This document shows, piece by piece, positions 51,238 to 61,440 of a stretch of 64,000 nucleotides of DNA (its first letter is position 1; each line of letters opens with the position of its first letter). The notes under the pieces are model-generated. The model worked only from the letters and a program-made list of their open reading frames with translations, was not told the origin of the DNA and did no database searches. The position numbers were made by a program, and so were the translations under genes. This DNA comes from Macrostomum hystrix (taxonomy: Eukaryota > Platyhelminthes > Macrostomidae): NCBI GenBank assembly GCA_950097015.1, contig CATNEN010000038.1:32264501-32328500 (forward strand), read 5' to 3'.

Positions 51238-52180
51238 GGTTTTGACACTCTAGATAAGACTTTAGACATTCAAAATAAGACTGCATAGGATCGCAAGCAA
51301 GCCCAGGCTAGCCACGGCCAGAGCAAGTCCAGTCTTGGCTACAGGGATGGCTTGGCCATAGACTAAAAATGGAATATCAAAATGAGAATAAGACACTCAA
51401 TATGAGACCGGGAGTGAAAGCCTTCAGATATCGCTCTAACCCTCTGACCCTCAGCCAGCTCTCTTTCTTCACCCCTTGGGTTGCATCTGACCCCTTGGAT
51501 TTCACTGTTATGGCACCATCGATTCCTGCAGCAGACCGTCAGCGTCTGATCGACGCAGTAAACAATGGATCAACCATCCTAGCTGCTGCTCAAATTCTCA
51601 AGATCAAGAGAGCGTCCGCCTTTAGGATCGCTGCGGAGTTCCGCCTCCATGGCAGAGTTGAATCCCTACCTCGTGGCGGTCGGAGAGAAGAAAATTTCAA
51701 GGCTGACAACGAGATGAGAGACTTCCTGACTGAGACGCTGGAGGAAAATCCCTTCCTCACACTCAAAGAAATGTCCTCACGTCTGGCTGCGCAGTTTCCG
51801 GGAAAGCCGCAAGTCAGCTACAAGTGCGTGGACCGAATACTGCACGGTCTGCTATACACCGTGGAGTTGGCTGTCAAAGGCACTGACGTGAGGGTGAGGA
51901 TAAATTCTGAGGCAAATATCGAAGCCTTCTAACGCAGTCCGCCAGGCTGACTTCAGTGATGGACTAAACATTTCGATATGCTATTCTGCTTCTTGTGTAT
52001 TGCCTATTTTCTCCTTAGCTGTTTGTATGGTGTAAAGCAAATAAATTACGTTCACTCCCGGTCTCATATTGAGCGTCTTATTCTCATTTTGATATTCCAT
52101 TTTTTAGTCTATGGCCAAGCCATCTCTGCAGCCAAGACTGGGCTTGCTCTGGCCGTGGCCTTGTCTAGAGTGTCAAAACC
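51238..52180 (+). mobile_element. Inverted-repeat transposon remnant with truncated transposase
   Basis: Arms of about 130 bp begin GGTTTTGACACTCTAGA and run to GAGACCGGGAGTGAA at about 51417 and, inverted, 52050. The left arm contains about 50 extra bases (51261-51310). The element begins 12 bp after the mariner right end. The interior carries a helix-turn-helix-only coding region. No clear target duplication was identified, so it is either an old or an internally deleted copy. Confidence 0.8.
51510..51932 (+). pseudogene. N-terminal fragment of a Tc1/IS630-like transposase
   Basis: 140 codons from ATG at 51510 (MAPSIPAADRQRLIDAV). The segment RQRLIDAVNNGSTILAAAQI then KRASAFRIAAEF is a paired-type helix-turn-helix, followed by a second helical block (FLTLKEMSSRLAAQF, SYKCVDRIL). 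A basic linker RGGRR lies between, as in this superfamily. No DDE catalytic domain follows: after residue 120 the frame ends quickly at 51932. Together with the surrounding inverted repeats this is a deletion derivative. The encoded fragment could at most bind the element's own ends. Confidence 0.75.
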
Positions 52181-52401
52181 GATACCGATTCGACTATTAA
52201 AATCATAGTCTATGTTATAAGGTGCAGTTAGCGATGCAACTCAAACTTAACTCAACATTCTAGGTCTTATATTGTTATATTTGACACCAAAGGCCGCTAA
52301 TGAGCTCATGCCTCAAAACGTCTGCCCTTTTTCATTGAAAAGCATAGCAACTAATTCCTAATAAAACTGCTTCTATTGAAAAGCAGCCAGTTTAACTTGC
52401 A

Positions 52402-55400
52402 ATGCCTGGCCAGGACCCCGTGTGTATCGGCGACTGTCTGCCCGATCTGTCTGGCACGGCCATCCTTGGCGACGATGTTGGCGATCTGGACTTGCAGGTG
52501 AGGCCTTATGCAAGACTTTTAGCTTTATGAACCGGATGATGCAACACTTTAGCTTGAAGGAAGCATGGTTTCAATCAAGTATTGCTCGTATAAGACCTCC
52601 TGCAAATAGTTTTAACAAAAACTACTTCAGTAACAACCACTTCAGTAACAACCACTTCAGTAACAACCACTTCAGTAACAACCACTTCAGTAACAACCAC
52701 TTCAGTAACAACCACTTCAGTAACAACCACTTCAGTAACAACCACTTCAGTAACAACCACTTCAGTAACAACCACTTCAGTAACAACCACTTCAGTAACA
52801 ACCACTTCAGTAACAACCACTTCAGTAACAACCACTTCAGTAACAAACAACCACTTCAGTAACAACCACTTCAGTAACAAACAACCACTTCAGTAACAAC
52901 CACTTCAGTAACAACCAATACAATACAATACAATACAATAAGTACAATGTCCACCGACCACAAGTGGCCTGAATAGGGGGGCATTGTCAAAAAAAACGTC
53001 TGGCCGCACAGTCTCTGATGAAGGCAGCGCCATTTGCCTGATCGGGCGCCCTGGCGTCTTCTAACAGACAGTCGATGAACCTCCGGGATCGCGCCTAACC
53101 TCGCCGGTATGGACCCTGCTGCGTGTGCAGCAAAACCTCCTGCAGCGGCTCCGGGCAGTAGGACTCAGTGCGGAGAGCGTGACCCGTCAGCTTCAGGCGC
53201 CGTTGTCGCAGGATCACGCTTGGAGGGCTCAGCTTTGCCCGTTGATAGAGGGCCTGGTTTGTGACATAATCGGTGTGGCGGTGGATGCTGAAGGCAGCGC
53301 GCAGCAGGCTGGAGTGAGCTGCGTCCAGCTGACGTTGCAGCACCTCCGTCATGGTCCAGGTTTCGGCATTGTAGAAAAGCACGGTTTCCACAACAGGCAG
53401 GGCGTCGCTTTGAAGCACGACTCGAACTGAGCGGAAAGCCGCCCAGGCGAGCCCTCTGCGACGTCGCAAATCCTCTTGGACACTTCAGTAACAACCACTT
53501 TGTCATGCCGTAGTCTACTAGCTCACGCATCGCTTTGCCGGTCAATCTAATATGTACATTTCACTAACTCTCGCTCACTATGTGCATGCCCATCACGCGC
53601 ACGTTGATCGTAGCGGTGGCACGTTGAGACAACGTTGAGACAACATAAATACAGTCTCGCCCTACTTAGAGGGCTCACCTTTTTCTTCACACCACACACA
53701 GCTTGACTCTTGAGTTATTACACACTTCAGTAATAACCACTTCAGTAACAACCACTTCAGTAACAACCACTTCAGTAACAACCACTTCAGTAACAACCAC
53801 TTCAGTAACAACCAATACAATACAATACAATACAATAAGTACAATGTCCACCGACCACAAGTGGCCTGAAAAGAGGGGCATTGTCAAAAAAACACGTCTG
53901 GCCGCACAGTCTCTGATGAAGGCAGCGCCAATAGCCTGATCGGGCGCCCTGGCGTGTTCTAACAGACAGTCGATGAACCTCCGGGATCGCGCCTGACCTC
54001 GCCGGTATGGACCCTGCTGCGTGTGCAGCAAAACCTCCTGCAGCGGCTCCGGGCAGTAGGACTCAGTGCGGAGAGCGTGACCCGTCAGCTTCAGGCGCCG
54101 TTGTCGCAGGATCACGCTTGGAGGGCTCAGCTTTGCCCGTTGATAGAGTTTGTGACATAATCGGTGTGGCGGTGGATGCTGAAGGCAGCGCGCAGCAGGC
54201 TGGAGTGAGCTGCGTCCAGCTGACGTTGCAGCACCTCCGTCATGGTCCAGGTTTCGGCATTGTAGAAAAGCACGGTTTCCACAACCGCCTGGAACAGTCG
54301 GGTCCTCAGCAGATCTGGCAGGGCGTCGCTTTGAAGCACGACTCGAACTGAGCGGAAAGCCGCCCAGGCGAGCCCTCTGCGACGTCGCAAATCCTCTTGG
54401 ACACTTCAGTAACAACCACTTTGTCATGCAGTAGTCTACTAGCTCACGCATCGCTTTGCCGGTCAATCTAATATGTACATTTCACTAACTCTCGCTCACT
54501 ATGTGCATGCCCATCACGCGCACGTTGATCGTAGCGGTGGCACGTTGAGACAACGTTGAGACAACATAAATACAGTCTCGCCCTACTTAGAGGGCTCACC
54601 TTTTTCTTCACACCACACACAGCTTGACTCTTGAGTTATTACACACTTCAGTAATAACCACTTCAGTAACAACCACTTCAGTAACAACCACTTCAGTAAC
54701 AACCACTTCAGTAACAACCACTTCAGTAACAACCACTTCAGTAACAACCACTTCAGTAACAACCACTTCAGTAACAACCACTTCAGTAACAACCACTTCA
54801 GTAACAACCACTTCAGTAACAACCACTTCAGTAACAACCACTTCAGTAACAACCACTTCAGTAACAACCACTTCAGTAACATCCACCGCAGTAAAAACCA
54901 GGGAAATCGAGGTGCTTGCCCCAGTATTTAAAGTACGGGAGCTTCTAATCACGCAGGCGTACAAGTCCACCAATCACTATTTGGTGGTGATATTCGTGCC
55001 CAGCGCTAAGCGCTCTTCTCGTCAGCCGTCGTGCTTCGCCGAGCTGGCCCAATTGGGCGAAGAGATGGTCAAGGAGCTGCACGAAAAGTTTAAGACCTAC
55101 GTTGTTGGCGTGGTCGATGCCACGACCGAACAGGTTGGCATCTGGATGACTGAGGAGGGCGTTGAGGGCAAGTCGCGCTGCCTGTCCTACCCGGTCATCT
55201 GCGACCCACACGGCGAGTTCAGCAGCGTGTTTGGCATGTGGCAGCGCGGCAGCAACGGTGGCGGCCTCTTCCGAGGTCACGTGATTGTTAACGAAACTGG
55301 ACGTCTGCGCCACGTGACTATAAATCATCCAGAGGTGAGGATTACTGACTTATGTAAAGTCATGAAATATAGTATGTTCCCTGCCTCGACTATACTACTG

Positions 55401-56161
55401 TTCAACATGGATAATGAACAGACATGACTAAAAAGAATAGATAAAAATCACACCTTAGACAGCTATTCAGTCTGTGGACTGGGACTAATGCGGATACCAA
55501 TTTTTAATCGGTAACTGACTAATATTATTCAAGAAAATAAATTGCCTCCATCGGACTTCCATTCTACCTGAGCTCGATCCTGATCTCATTCTACCTGAGC
55601 TCGATCCTGAGCTCATTCTACCTGAGCTCGATCCTGATCTCATTCTACCTGAGCTCGATCCTGATCTCATTCTACCTGAGCTCGATCCTGAGCTCATTCT
55701 ATCCTGAGCTCGATCCTGAGCTCATTCTACCTGAGCTCGATCCTGATCTCATTCTACCTGAGCTCGATCCTGAGCTCATTCTATCCTGAGCTCGATTCCG
55801 CGGAAAGAAGGATTGGGGGCTTGTCCTGCAATTCACGCCCAACTCCAAAGCCAACCTCCAGAGCACAGTGAAAGTGTACACTGCCTGACAATGAGAAAGT
55901 CAGGGCAGATGTCGTGGCTGCGGGTCTAATGAATGTTGTGTCATTGCCCTCAGTTATAGCTGCAGCCGGTCGATCTAAACCACCCCTAATTCGCTGCAGA
56001 TCAGTCGCAATCATCACGAGTTGTTTCGTCTCGTAGCCGCCTTCAGGCACACGGATTTGCACGGCGAAGTCTGCCCAGCAGAATGGAAGCCAGGCGATCC
56101 TACAATTATCCCGGACGCTGCTGGCAGTCAAGAGTTCTTCTGGAAAAAATGGGGCACTTGA
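52402..56161 (+). CDS. PRDX: Divergent typical 2-Cys peroxiredoxin, three exons
   Basis: Exons 52402-52497, 54957-55334 and 56000-56161, all phase 0, give 211 residues. Exon 1 aligns without gaps to the peroxiredoxin N-terminus (IGDCLPDLSGTA). Exon 2 holds YKSTNHYLVVIFVP, then a cysteine at residue 58 in PSCFAEL where the family has VCPTE, then the WMTEEGVEG and YPVICDPHGEF region and GLFRGHVIVNETGRLRHV. Exon 3 resumes exactly in register (RNHHELFRLVAAF) and contains the resolving cysteine in HGEVCPAEWKPGDPTIIP (Cys183). Anomalies: the loop before Cys58 is about four residues longer and lacks the usual Pro/Thr pattern; the conserved Arg of the DPxR block is Gly118; the GGLG segment is not conserved. 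The residues for peroxide activation are therefore partly lost. Family role: thioredoxin-dependent peroxide reduction. Intron 1 is a minisatellite with mobile-element insertions. Confidence 0.93.
52617..52914. repeat. 15-bp minisatellite, block 1, in peroxiredoxin intron 1
   Basis: About 20 units of CAACCACTTCAGTAA with two 19-bp variants (extra CAAA). Frames in all phases stay open because 15 is a multiple of three; none is considered coding. Confidence 0.97.
52915..53479 (-). mobile_element. 5'-truncated non-LTR retrotransposon, copy 1
   Basis: Minus-strand translation matches the C-terminal part of non-LTR reverse transcriptases: RRRRGLAWAAFRSVRVVLQS, then VETVLFYNAETWTMTEVLQR, LLRAAF, and RLKLTGHALR. 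Its 3' end is an (ATTGT)n tail at 52916-52942. Compared with copy 2 it lacks about 30 bp near 53392 but keeps 9 bp near 53252. It is inserted within the 15-bp array. Confidence 0.85.
53501..53722. mobile_element. Probable solo LTR, copy 1
   Basis: A 222-bp unit begins TGTCATGCCG and ends GTTATTACA, with a TATA-like CATAAATA inside, and is flanked by CACTT on both sides (53496-53500, 53723-53727). TG...CA ends plus a 5-bp duplication fit an LTR retrotransposon, but CACTT is also part of the host array unit, so the duplication is weaker evidence than usual. Confidence 0.55.
53723..53811. repeat. 15-bp minisatellite, block 2
   Basis: About six units of CAACCACTTCAGTAA, beginning with a CAGTAATAA variant; leads directly into LINE copy 2. 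Confidence 0.95.
53812..54395 (-). mobile_element. 5'-truncated non-LTR retrotransposon, copy 2
   Basis: Same fragment as copy 1 with the same 5' truncation point and the same (ATTGT)n tail, so it arose by duplication of the locus. It keeps the segment LRTRLFQAVVETVLF that copy 1 lacks and misses 9 bp present in copy 1. No intact endonuclease or polymerase core is present. Confidence 0.85.
54422..54643. mobile_element. Probable solo LTR, copy 2
   Basis: Nearly identical to copy 1 (first difference ATGCAG versus ATGCCG), with the same CACTT flanks at 54417-54421 and 54644-54648. Confidence 0.55.
54644..54890. repeat. 15-bp minisatellite, block 3
   Basis: About 16 units of CAACCACTTCAGTAA ending 66 bp before peroxiredoxin exon 2 with a decayed CATCCACCGCAGTAA unit. 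Confidence 0.97.
55462..55512 (-). mobile_element. SINE family B body fragment
   Basis: CTATTCAGTCTGTGGACTGG resembles CTGTTCAGTCCATGGACTGG of the SINE at 62.3 kb, in peroxiredoxin intron 2. Confidence 0.45.
55555..55788. repeat. 27-bp minisatellite, about nine copies, abutting a SINE head
   Basis: Units of CATTCTACCTGAGCTCG plus ATCCTGATCT or ATCCTGAGCT. The last unit continues into the GAGCTCGATTCCGCGG of the adjoining SINE, so part of the unit resembles the SINE B box. Located in peroxiredoxin intron 2. Confidence 0.9.
55789..55957 (+). mobile_element. SINE family A copy, plus orientation, truncated both sides
   Basis: Begins with the B-box region GAGCTCGATTCCGCGG and contains the shared GTGTACACTGCCTGAC and GAGAAAGTCAGGGCAG segments; the A box is missing and the body is internally shortened. 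Confidence 0.75.
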
Positions 56162-56456
56162 ACTACGAAAAAATAGTAAAAATATTATTTCATAAACACA
56201 ATTTTCGGTCTGGTTTTGTGAATGAACGACTCCGCAAGCAAACACATTGCATACGTGATAAATTGTGCAAACAATTATTTTATTGAACCAAAATTTTACG
56301 TAAAATTCTAACAGATGTATAATTAATGAACTTTCGTTTGAGCTTGCGTAAAAATACAATTTTAAAACTGCGGACACTTCCACTGCGGTCCGTTAAACGT
56401 ATAAAACGTGCAGTTTTTGAACCGGAGTTGTATGCAAAAAATAACATCAATCATCA

Positions 56457-56462
56457 ATAAAA
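56457..56462 (+). terminator. Possible polyadenylation signal of the peroxiredoxin gene
   Basis: AATAAA about 300 bases after the TGA stop at 56159-56161; it is the clearest signal in the region, though the 3' end is not otherwise marked. Confidence 0.5.
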
Positions 56463-56712
56463 TATGCTAACTGCTCGCTACATGATCCAGACCTTGTTTT
56501 ACTTCTTTGTACACTTCTCGTGTAATTACCTGTACTGTACGTGACGTACACGTATGTGTAATTGCAGTTGCACGCACTATAGTCCAAAAAACTATTTTCC
56601 AAAATCGTCCGAACCTCAACTATCGTCAAAAGGGTTGAGAACAAACAAGGCCATGTAATTGCAGTGTACGAATCGAAAAGTTATTTTTGAAGTTCGATCC
56701 TTTTTTATTTAC

Positions 56713-56939
56713 CTGTGGAAGAATTTTACCCACGTTTCGAATTATATCAATGCGTTTTTTCTGACTGACTTTAATTCCACGAAAGAGGTTTAAAGAGAGT
56801 GCACGGAAAGATACAACTAGCTTGCTGTGTACCTCGGATTGGGGAAAAATTTCCATAGAACGGCAGATATTGCGAGTGCACATAACAAACACGAGGGTGT
56901 TAAACAAATTCCGACACTGTCCTCGATCCACTTTTAAAA
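56713..56939 (-). CDS. Possible exon of an unrecognised minus-strand gene
   Basis: A 159-codon minus-strand frame (57105-56626) contains a stretch bounded by an acceptor-like TTCTCAG (ends 56940) and a donor-like CAG|GTAAAT (from 56712). The enclosed 75 residues (LKVDRGQCRNLFNTLVF ... IDIIRNVGKILPQ) look protein-like in composition: mixed charged and hydrophobic, with no low complexity. No family was recognised and no partner exon is convincing, so it may be chance. Confidence 0.25.
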
Positions 56940-57105
56940 CTGAGAAGCTCACCAAGGACGACTCGAGTAACTTGTATACATATATGCATTTATACTTATA
57001 CATGCCAACATAATATTCTAGCGTATAGTGTAGTCCTCGACGCTCACACACAGTCGCTAAATTTTTCGAGTAGTAAAAATGTAAAAAACACATGTACAAG
57101 AACAA

Positions 57106-58220
57106 TTGTAAGTATCTGCAACGAATTAGTATCTATAATATATTTAAAAGTTTTCCTATTATTGGTTCTTCACTATTCTTGTAAACTCAACAAAGCCTGA
57201 GCAAGTAATTTCCTTGTGACGGTTGTATCAATCGTAATCGTATATTTTTATTGTAATCTATTTTATTTTGTACTCTTATTCATTATAACAATACTAGTAT
57301 ACATGCGAAATTATTCACTATACATATAATCTTAGTTCTATTCGTAATTTGACTTTGCATATGTATTTACAAGTATTGTTGCACAATTCTTTTCTGTTCT
57401 AAGATGAATTACAAAGGTAGAACTTGCATGGTTCCTCACCTTGCATGACAGATTATTTTTATTGCTTATTTCTGTATGCGTATTAGTATGAGTATTATTG
57501 TACTATATTTATCTAACACGCTGTCGAACTGTTTTAAGCAGAGCCTTGCCGCCGCCCGTCCCTTACCAAACGCAGCCGATCAACCCATATAACATTGAAT
57601 ATAAACACTAAACAGATTTAAACCTGATTAGATCATAAGTCGCCCAACTAGTTAATATTATCGTCTATAAATAAGGCCGCCAGGTTGGCAACGCTTACAT
57701 GATATTATTCGTTAGTACATACCGCAGCACCACAATCGAGTGATCATTGGTCTTCATCATTCTTTCCACAACTTCGTCACATCAATCCAAGTGTAGGATT
57801 TGGGAGGAATCCCTGTGTTGGATTTCGGATTTCGGACCTGGGAATTTTCTCATGGAATTTTTTAACCAGTTGGGACAGTCAGTTCAATAGTGGCTTGTAA
57901 AATCTATTTAAAAAATAACTGTGTTTTGTGATTATTATTTAGGACAGAGTCTTTAGGTACGAACGACATATTAGTTTAAACAAAAACTTTCGTCAGAATT
58001 TTTTTCGCTTGAGTATTTTTTAGTTTGTTTGCGCAGTTAAGACATTATTTTTGCTAATAATTATTCTGAATTACATTGATTTGGTTATTTACATATTAAT
58101 AATTAAAATCACTACATATTTAACTATAAGGAAATTTTTATCTTTCTCCGAAAGTCACATTTAGGGTTATTAATAATTTTTTGTGTATGGTCATTTCGAA
58201 TAAAACGGAAGTAAGCTAAT
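57106..58220. other. Intergenic and probable promoter region of the Ly6-like gene
   Basis: AT-rich. No frame of note; the Ly6-like promoter or a 5' exon should lie here but no clear TATA, start site or donor was singled out. Confidence 0.4.
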
Positions 58221-58703
58221 ATGCAGATTCTAAGCCTATTGATTTTCGCGCTTCTCACTTTCGGCTCCTGTTATGCAGCTGAAACTTGGTGCTATCGATG
58301 CCACAGTGGTCAGTCTGGATGTGGAGAGTCTTTGGATATTCGCTTGCAGCACTGGAAACAGTGTGACAACTCAAAGCTGGATGTCAACTATTGCGTAAAG
58401 TACGTCGAGAGCATTGGTGGGCAGAAATATGTCACTCGCGGTTGTCTCGATGGCTTTTTAGATGCGACAGTTCACAGAACTGAAATGCCTATGATTCGTC
58501 GTCACGGATACTGCATCTATTCCAAGACATTCCAAAATACTCTGGACCAGAGACCCGACAAGAAAATTGACGAAGATATTGACGAATTTAAGAAGTACTG
58601 CTTCTGTAATGATTGGAATGGTTGCAACTTTGCTCATCGTCAAGCTGCTGCTTCTATTCTTCTTGTGATTTTGTGTGGTTCCATTTCGTTTTTATTTCAC
58701 TGA
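58221..58703 (+). CDS. Small secreted or GPI-anchored Ly6/three-finger-type protein
   Basis: 160 residues in one uninterrupted frame. Residues 1-19 form a signal peptide (hydrophobic MQILSLLIFALLTFGSCYA). The mature part has ten cysteines in an LU-like order: CYRC at the start, then single Cys residues, CFC late, and a closing GCN in WNGCNF, the typical end of the three-finger fold. The last 19 residues (AASILLVILCGSISFLFH) are hydrophobic and end the protein, fitting a GPI-anchor signal. The spacing is wider than in vertebrate Ly6 and is closer to the invertebrate LU/Quiver-like proteins; the role is unknown. No intron interrupts the frame, but a 5' non-coding exon is possible. Between the peroxiredoxin and EF-Ts genes, same strand. 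Confidence 0.85.
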   Translation: MQILSLLIFALLTFGSCYAAETWCYRCHSGQSGCGESLDIRLQHWKQCDNSKLDVNYCVKYVESIGGQKYVTRGCLDGFLDATVHRTEMPMIRRHGYCIYSKTFQNTLDQRPDKKIDEDIDEFKKYCFCNDWNGCNFAHRQAAASILLVILCGSISFLFH

Positions 58704-60430
58704 ATTCCTTGCAATGTCAATGTCAATGTCAATGTAAAACTGTAATATGAATATTTATTTGGATTTTGTGCTTACCCAATTACGCAAAGACTTATTTAAA
58801 ACATACGAAGTCACATATTAGAAAGACTTAGCTTAAATGTGACAAGCAAATGACAGAATTTATATTATTCTTAAAATAGTAGCAAGTACAACTAAAGCTA
58901 GAGCTGCTAGACCTACTGTTCATTCGATTTTATTGAGAGCTTGTATGAGCAAAATTTTAGATGTTTCAGCAACTTTTTAAATAGTGTGCATGCCACATTA
59001 GAACTGAAATTATCTCTATTAGAGCTTGGTGCAAATTGAATAAGAAATACAAAAGAAAAGATTTATGCGAATTCTTATACATTTTTATGTAACATGCCAC
59101 ATTTGATTTAATAAAACATTAGCTTCTAATGCATCAGATAGCTTCTAAAACATGAAACTTGAAGCCTTGATCATGCTTGTTGTGGGCATTGTTATTTGTA
59201 GGCTTATAGTGGTTGTAAACTAATGGCTACCAGTCAGAAAATGAAAAAAATGCTGTAAATTCGTAGCTACTATAGCTGCAAGTAGCTTTCTTTGACTACA
59301 TTTTTTCAACTATTAGGTGGGTACTAAAGACAACTTTGAAACTGTGTGAATGGCTACCATACACATAAGCTCTCAATTTTTTTCAAGGTCTATTTGGATA
59401 ATTATAACTTTACATGATAAATAAATTGGGTAGCCAGCTAGTTTGATGTGCAGTTAAGTCTGTCTTAAAAAGTCTGAGTTCTATCTAGATATGTCTTGTA
59501 TATTCTCTTATTTAAGGAAAAATGTCAATATCTAGCATATTAATCAATATTGTTCTGGCTTGCTAATACTAAGATATTGGACATAAAGTTTTGATCATTG
59601 ATCTTGTTGTTGATTTTTTAACTCAATCATTTATATTCTAATATTTGGTGTACACAAGCTTCTATAAGCTTTATAAAATATAGCAGTCAACTGAGTTTAT
59701 CTAACCCGTTACATAGTTTTCAAATGTGTGACCTTAATTGTGGACTAAAACTGTAAAAGAAGAAATTGTAAAGAACCCCTAGGCTTAACTTCAACATGTT
59801 GCTAATGTTTAAAATAAGTATTGTTTATCTATTTATTATTTTAACACTTAAAATTTCAACAATTTGTCTAAATTTTACATCATAGTTTTTAGTTGCTCTC
59901 TTTGTGTGAAAATTATTTATACTGTTTAACATTCATTCGTACTTCTGTAGCTATTGATAAAATTTATGTTTTTTACTGTGTTTCAGTTGGCACCATTTTC
60001 ATTTCATTTTTGTATTTATACTTCAAATCAATATATTTCAGTAACTGTACATTATTTTTGTTAAAATTTTATCAAAGTCTTGCACCTTTAAATGAAAAAG
60101 GAATTTGATTGTTGTTTTGCAAGCCATTAGTTTATTCATCTATAATAAGTACAACCCAAATGTTTCTAGTAAAAATCATGAAATTTCTAACAATTTGATA
60201 AAATCTGATTTCATTATAAAAAACTTTTACAACAATTTTGTGAATTCCCTTTTTCTTGGTTTCTTGTATGCACTGTAGTTATGATAAAATGTAACATGCC
60301 GATCGGCCAATTTTTGAAATAAACAATTTTCTACTATGGACTTGTTTTCTATTTCTTATTTTCTTTAATTTAAGTACAGAACCATTAAATGAAGCAACTT
60401 ATTTGCATGCAGCTATAGTCTTATTTTTAT
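58704..60430. other. 3' flank and intergenic sequence, no gene seen
   Basis: AT-rich. A short (TGTCAA)n run follows the Ly6-like stop (about 58713-58735). An AATAAA near 59111 may end the transcript. The 71-codon frame at 59893-60108 is low-complexity Phe/Tyr/Leu and is not supported. Confidence 0.5.
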
Positions 60431-60454
60431 TCTCATATCATTCACTTTATCCTT

Positions 60455-61440
60455 CAGGGTCAAATCGTCTTTCGTCCTTCAGGTTCAAATCCCCTGGATC
60501 CTTCAGAGTCAAATCCTCTTTGATCCTTCAGGGTCAAATCCCCCTGGATCCTTCAGGGTCGAATCCCCTTGTTCCTTCAGAGTAAAATCCTCTTGATCCT
60601 TAATTGTCAAATCCCCTTGGTCGTTTAGGGTCAAATCCCCTTGATTCTTCAGGGTCGAATCCCCTTGATCCTTCAGGGTCAAATCCCCTTGATCCTTCAG
60701 GGTCAAATCCCCTTGGTCCTTCAGGGTCAAATCCCCATGATCCTTCAGAGTAAAATCCTCTTGATCCTTAATTGTCAAATCCCCTTGGTCGTTTAGGGTC
60801 AAATCCCCTTGATTCTTCAGGGTCGAATCTCCTTGATCCTTCAGGGTCAAATCCCCTTGATCCTTCAGGGTCTAATCCCCTTGGTCCTTCAGGGTCAAAT
60901 CCCCATGATCCTTCAGAGTAAAATCCTCTTGATCCTTAATTGTCAAATCCCCCTGGTCGTTTAGGGCCAAATCCCCTTGATTCTTCAGGGTCGAATCTCC
61001 TTGATCCTTCAGGGTCAAATCCCCTTGATCCTTCAGGGTCTAATCCCCTTGGTCCTTCAGGGTCAAATCCCCATGATCCTTCAGAGTAAAATCCTCTTGA
61101 TCCTTAATTGTCAAATCCCCCTGGTCGTTTAGGGCCAAATCCCCTTGATTCTTCAGGGTCGAATCTCCTTGATCCTTCAGGGTCAAATCCCCTTGATCCT
61201 TCAGGGTCTAATCCCCTTGGTCCTTCAGGGTCAAATCCCCATGATCCTTCAGAGTAAAATCCTCTTGATCCTTAATTGTCAAATCCCCCTGGTCGTTTAG
61301 GGCCAAATCCCCTTGATTCTTCAGGGTCGAATCCCCTTGATTCTTTCAGGGTCAAATCCTCTTGATCCTTCATGGTCAAATCCCCTTGGTCCTTCAGGGT
61401 CAAATGCCCTTGATCCTTCAGGGCAGGCCGAATCCTCCTT
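60455..61440. repeat. 24-bp minisatellite with an exact 168-bp higher-order repeat
   Basis: About 40 units of CCTTCAGGGTCAAATCC followed by CCTTGAT. A seven-unit block carrying ATGATCCTTCAGAGTAAAA and CTTAATTGTCAAATCC recurs with starts near 60733, 60901, 61069 and 61237, all 168 bp apart. It lies just upstream of the EF-Ts gene; a 113-codon minus frame through it is an artefact. Confidence 0.95.

Noticed and set aside
53687..54466. 259-codon minus-strand frame as a gene
   Set aside because: It crosses the array and a frame-disrupted LINE fragment; the recognisable reverse transcriptase tail is split over two frames.
54624..54956. N-terminal TSVTT-repeat extension of the peroxiredoxin exon 2 frame
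   Set aside because: The open frame runs through the 15-bp array, but alignment to the family and phase 0 with exon 1 place the acceptor at 54956 (CACGCAG), so the repeat is intronic.
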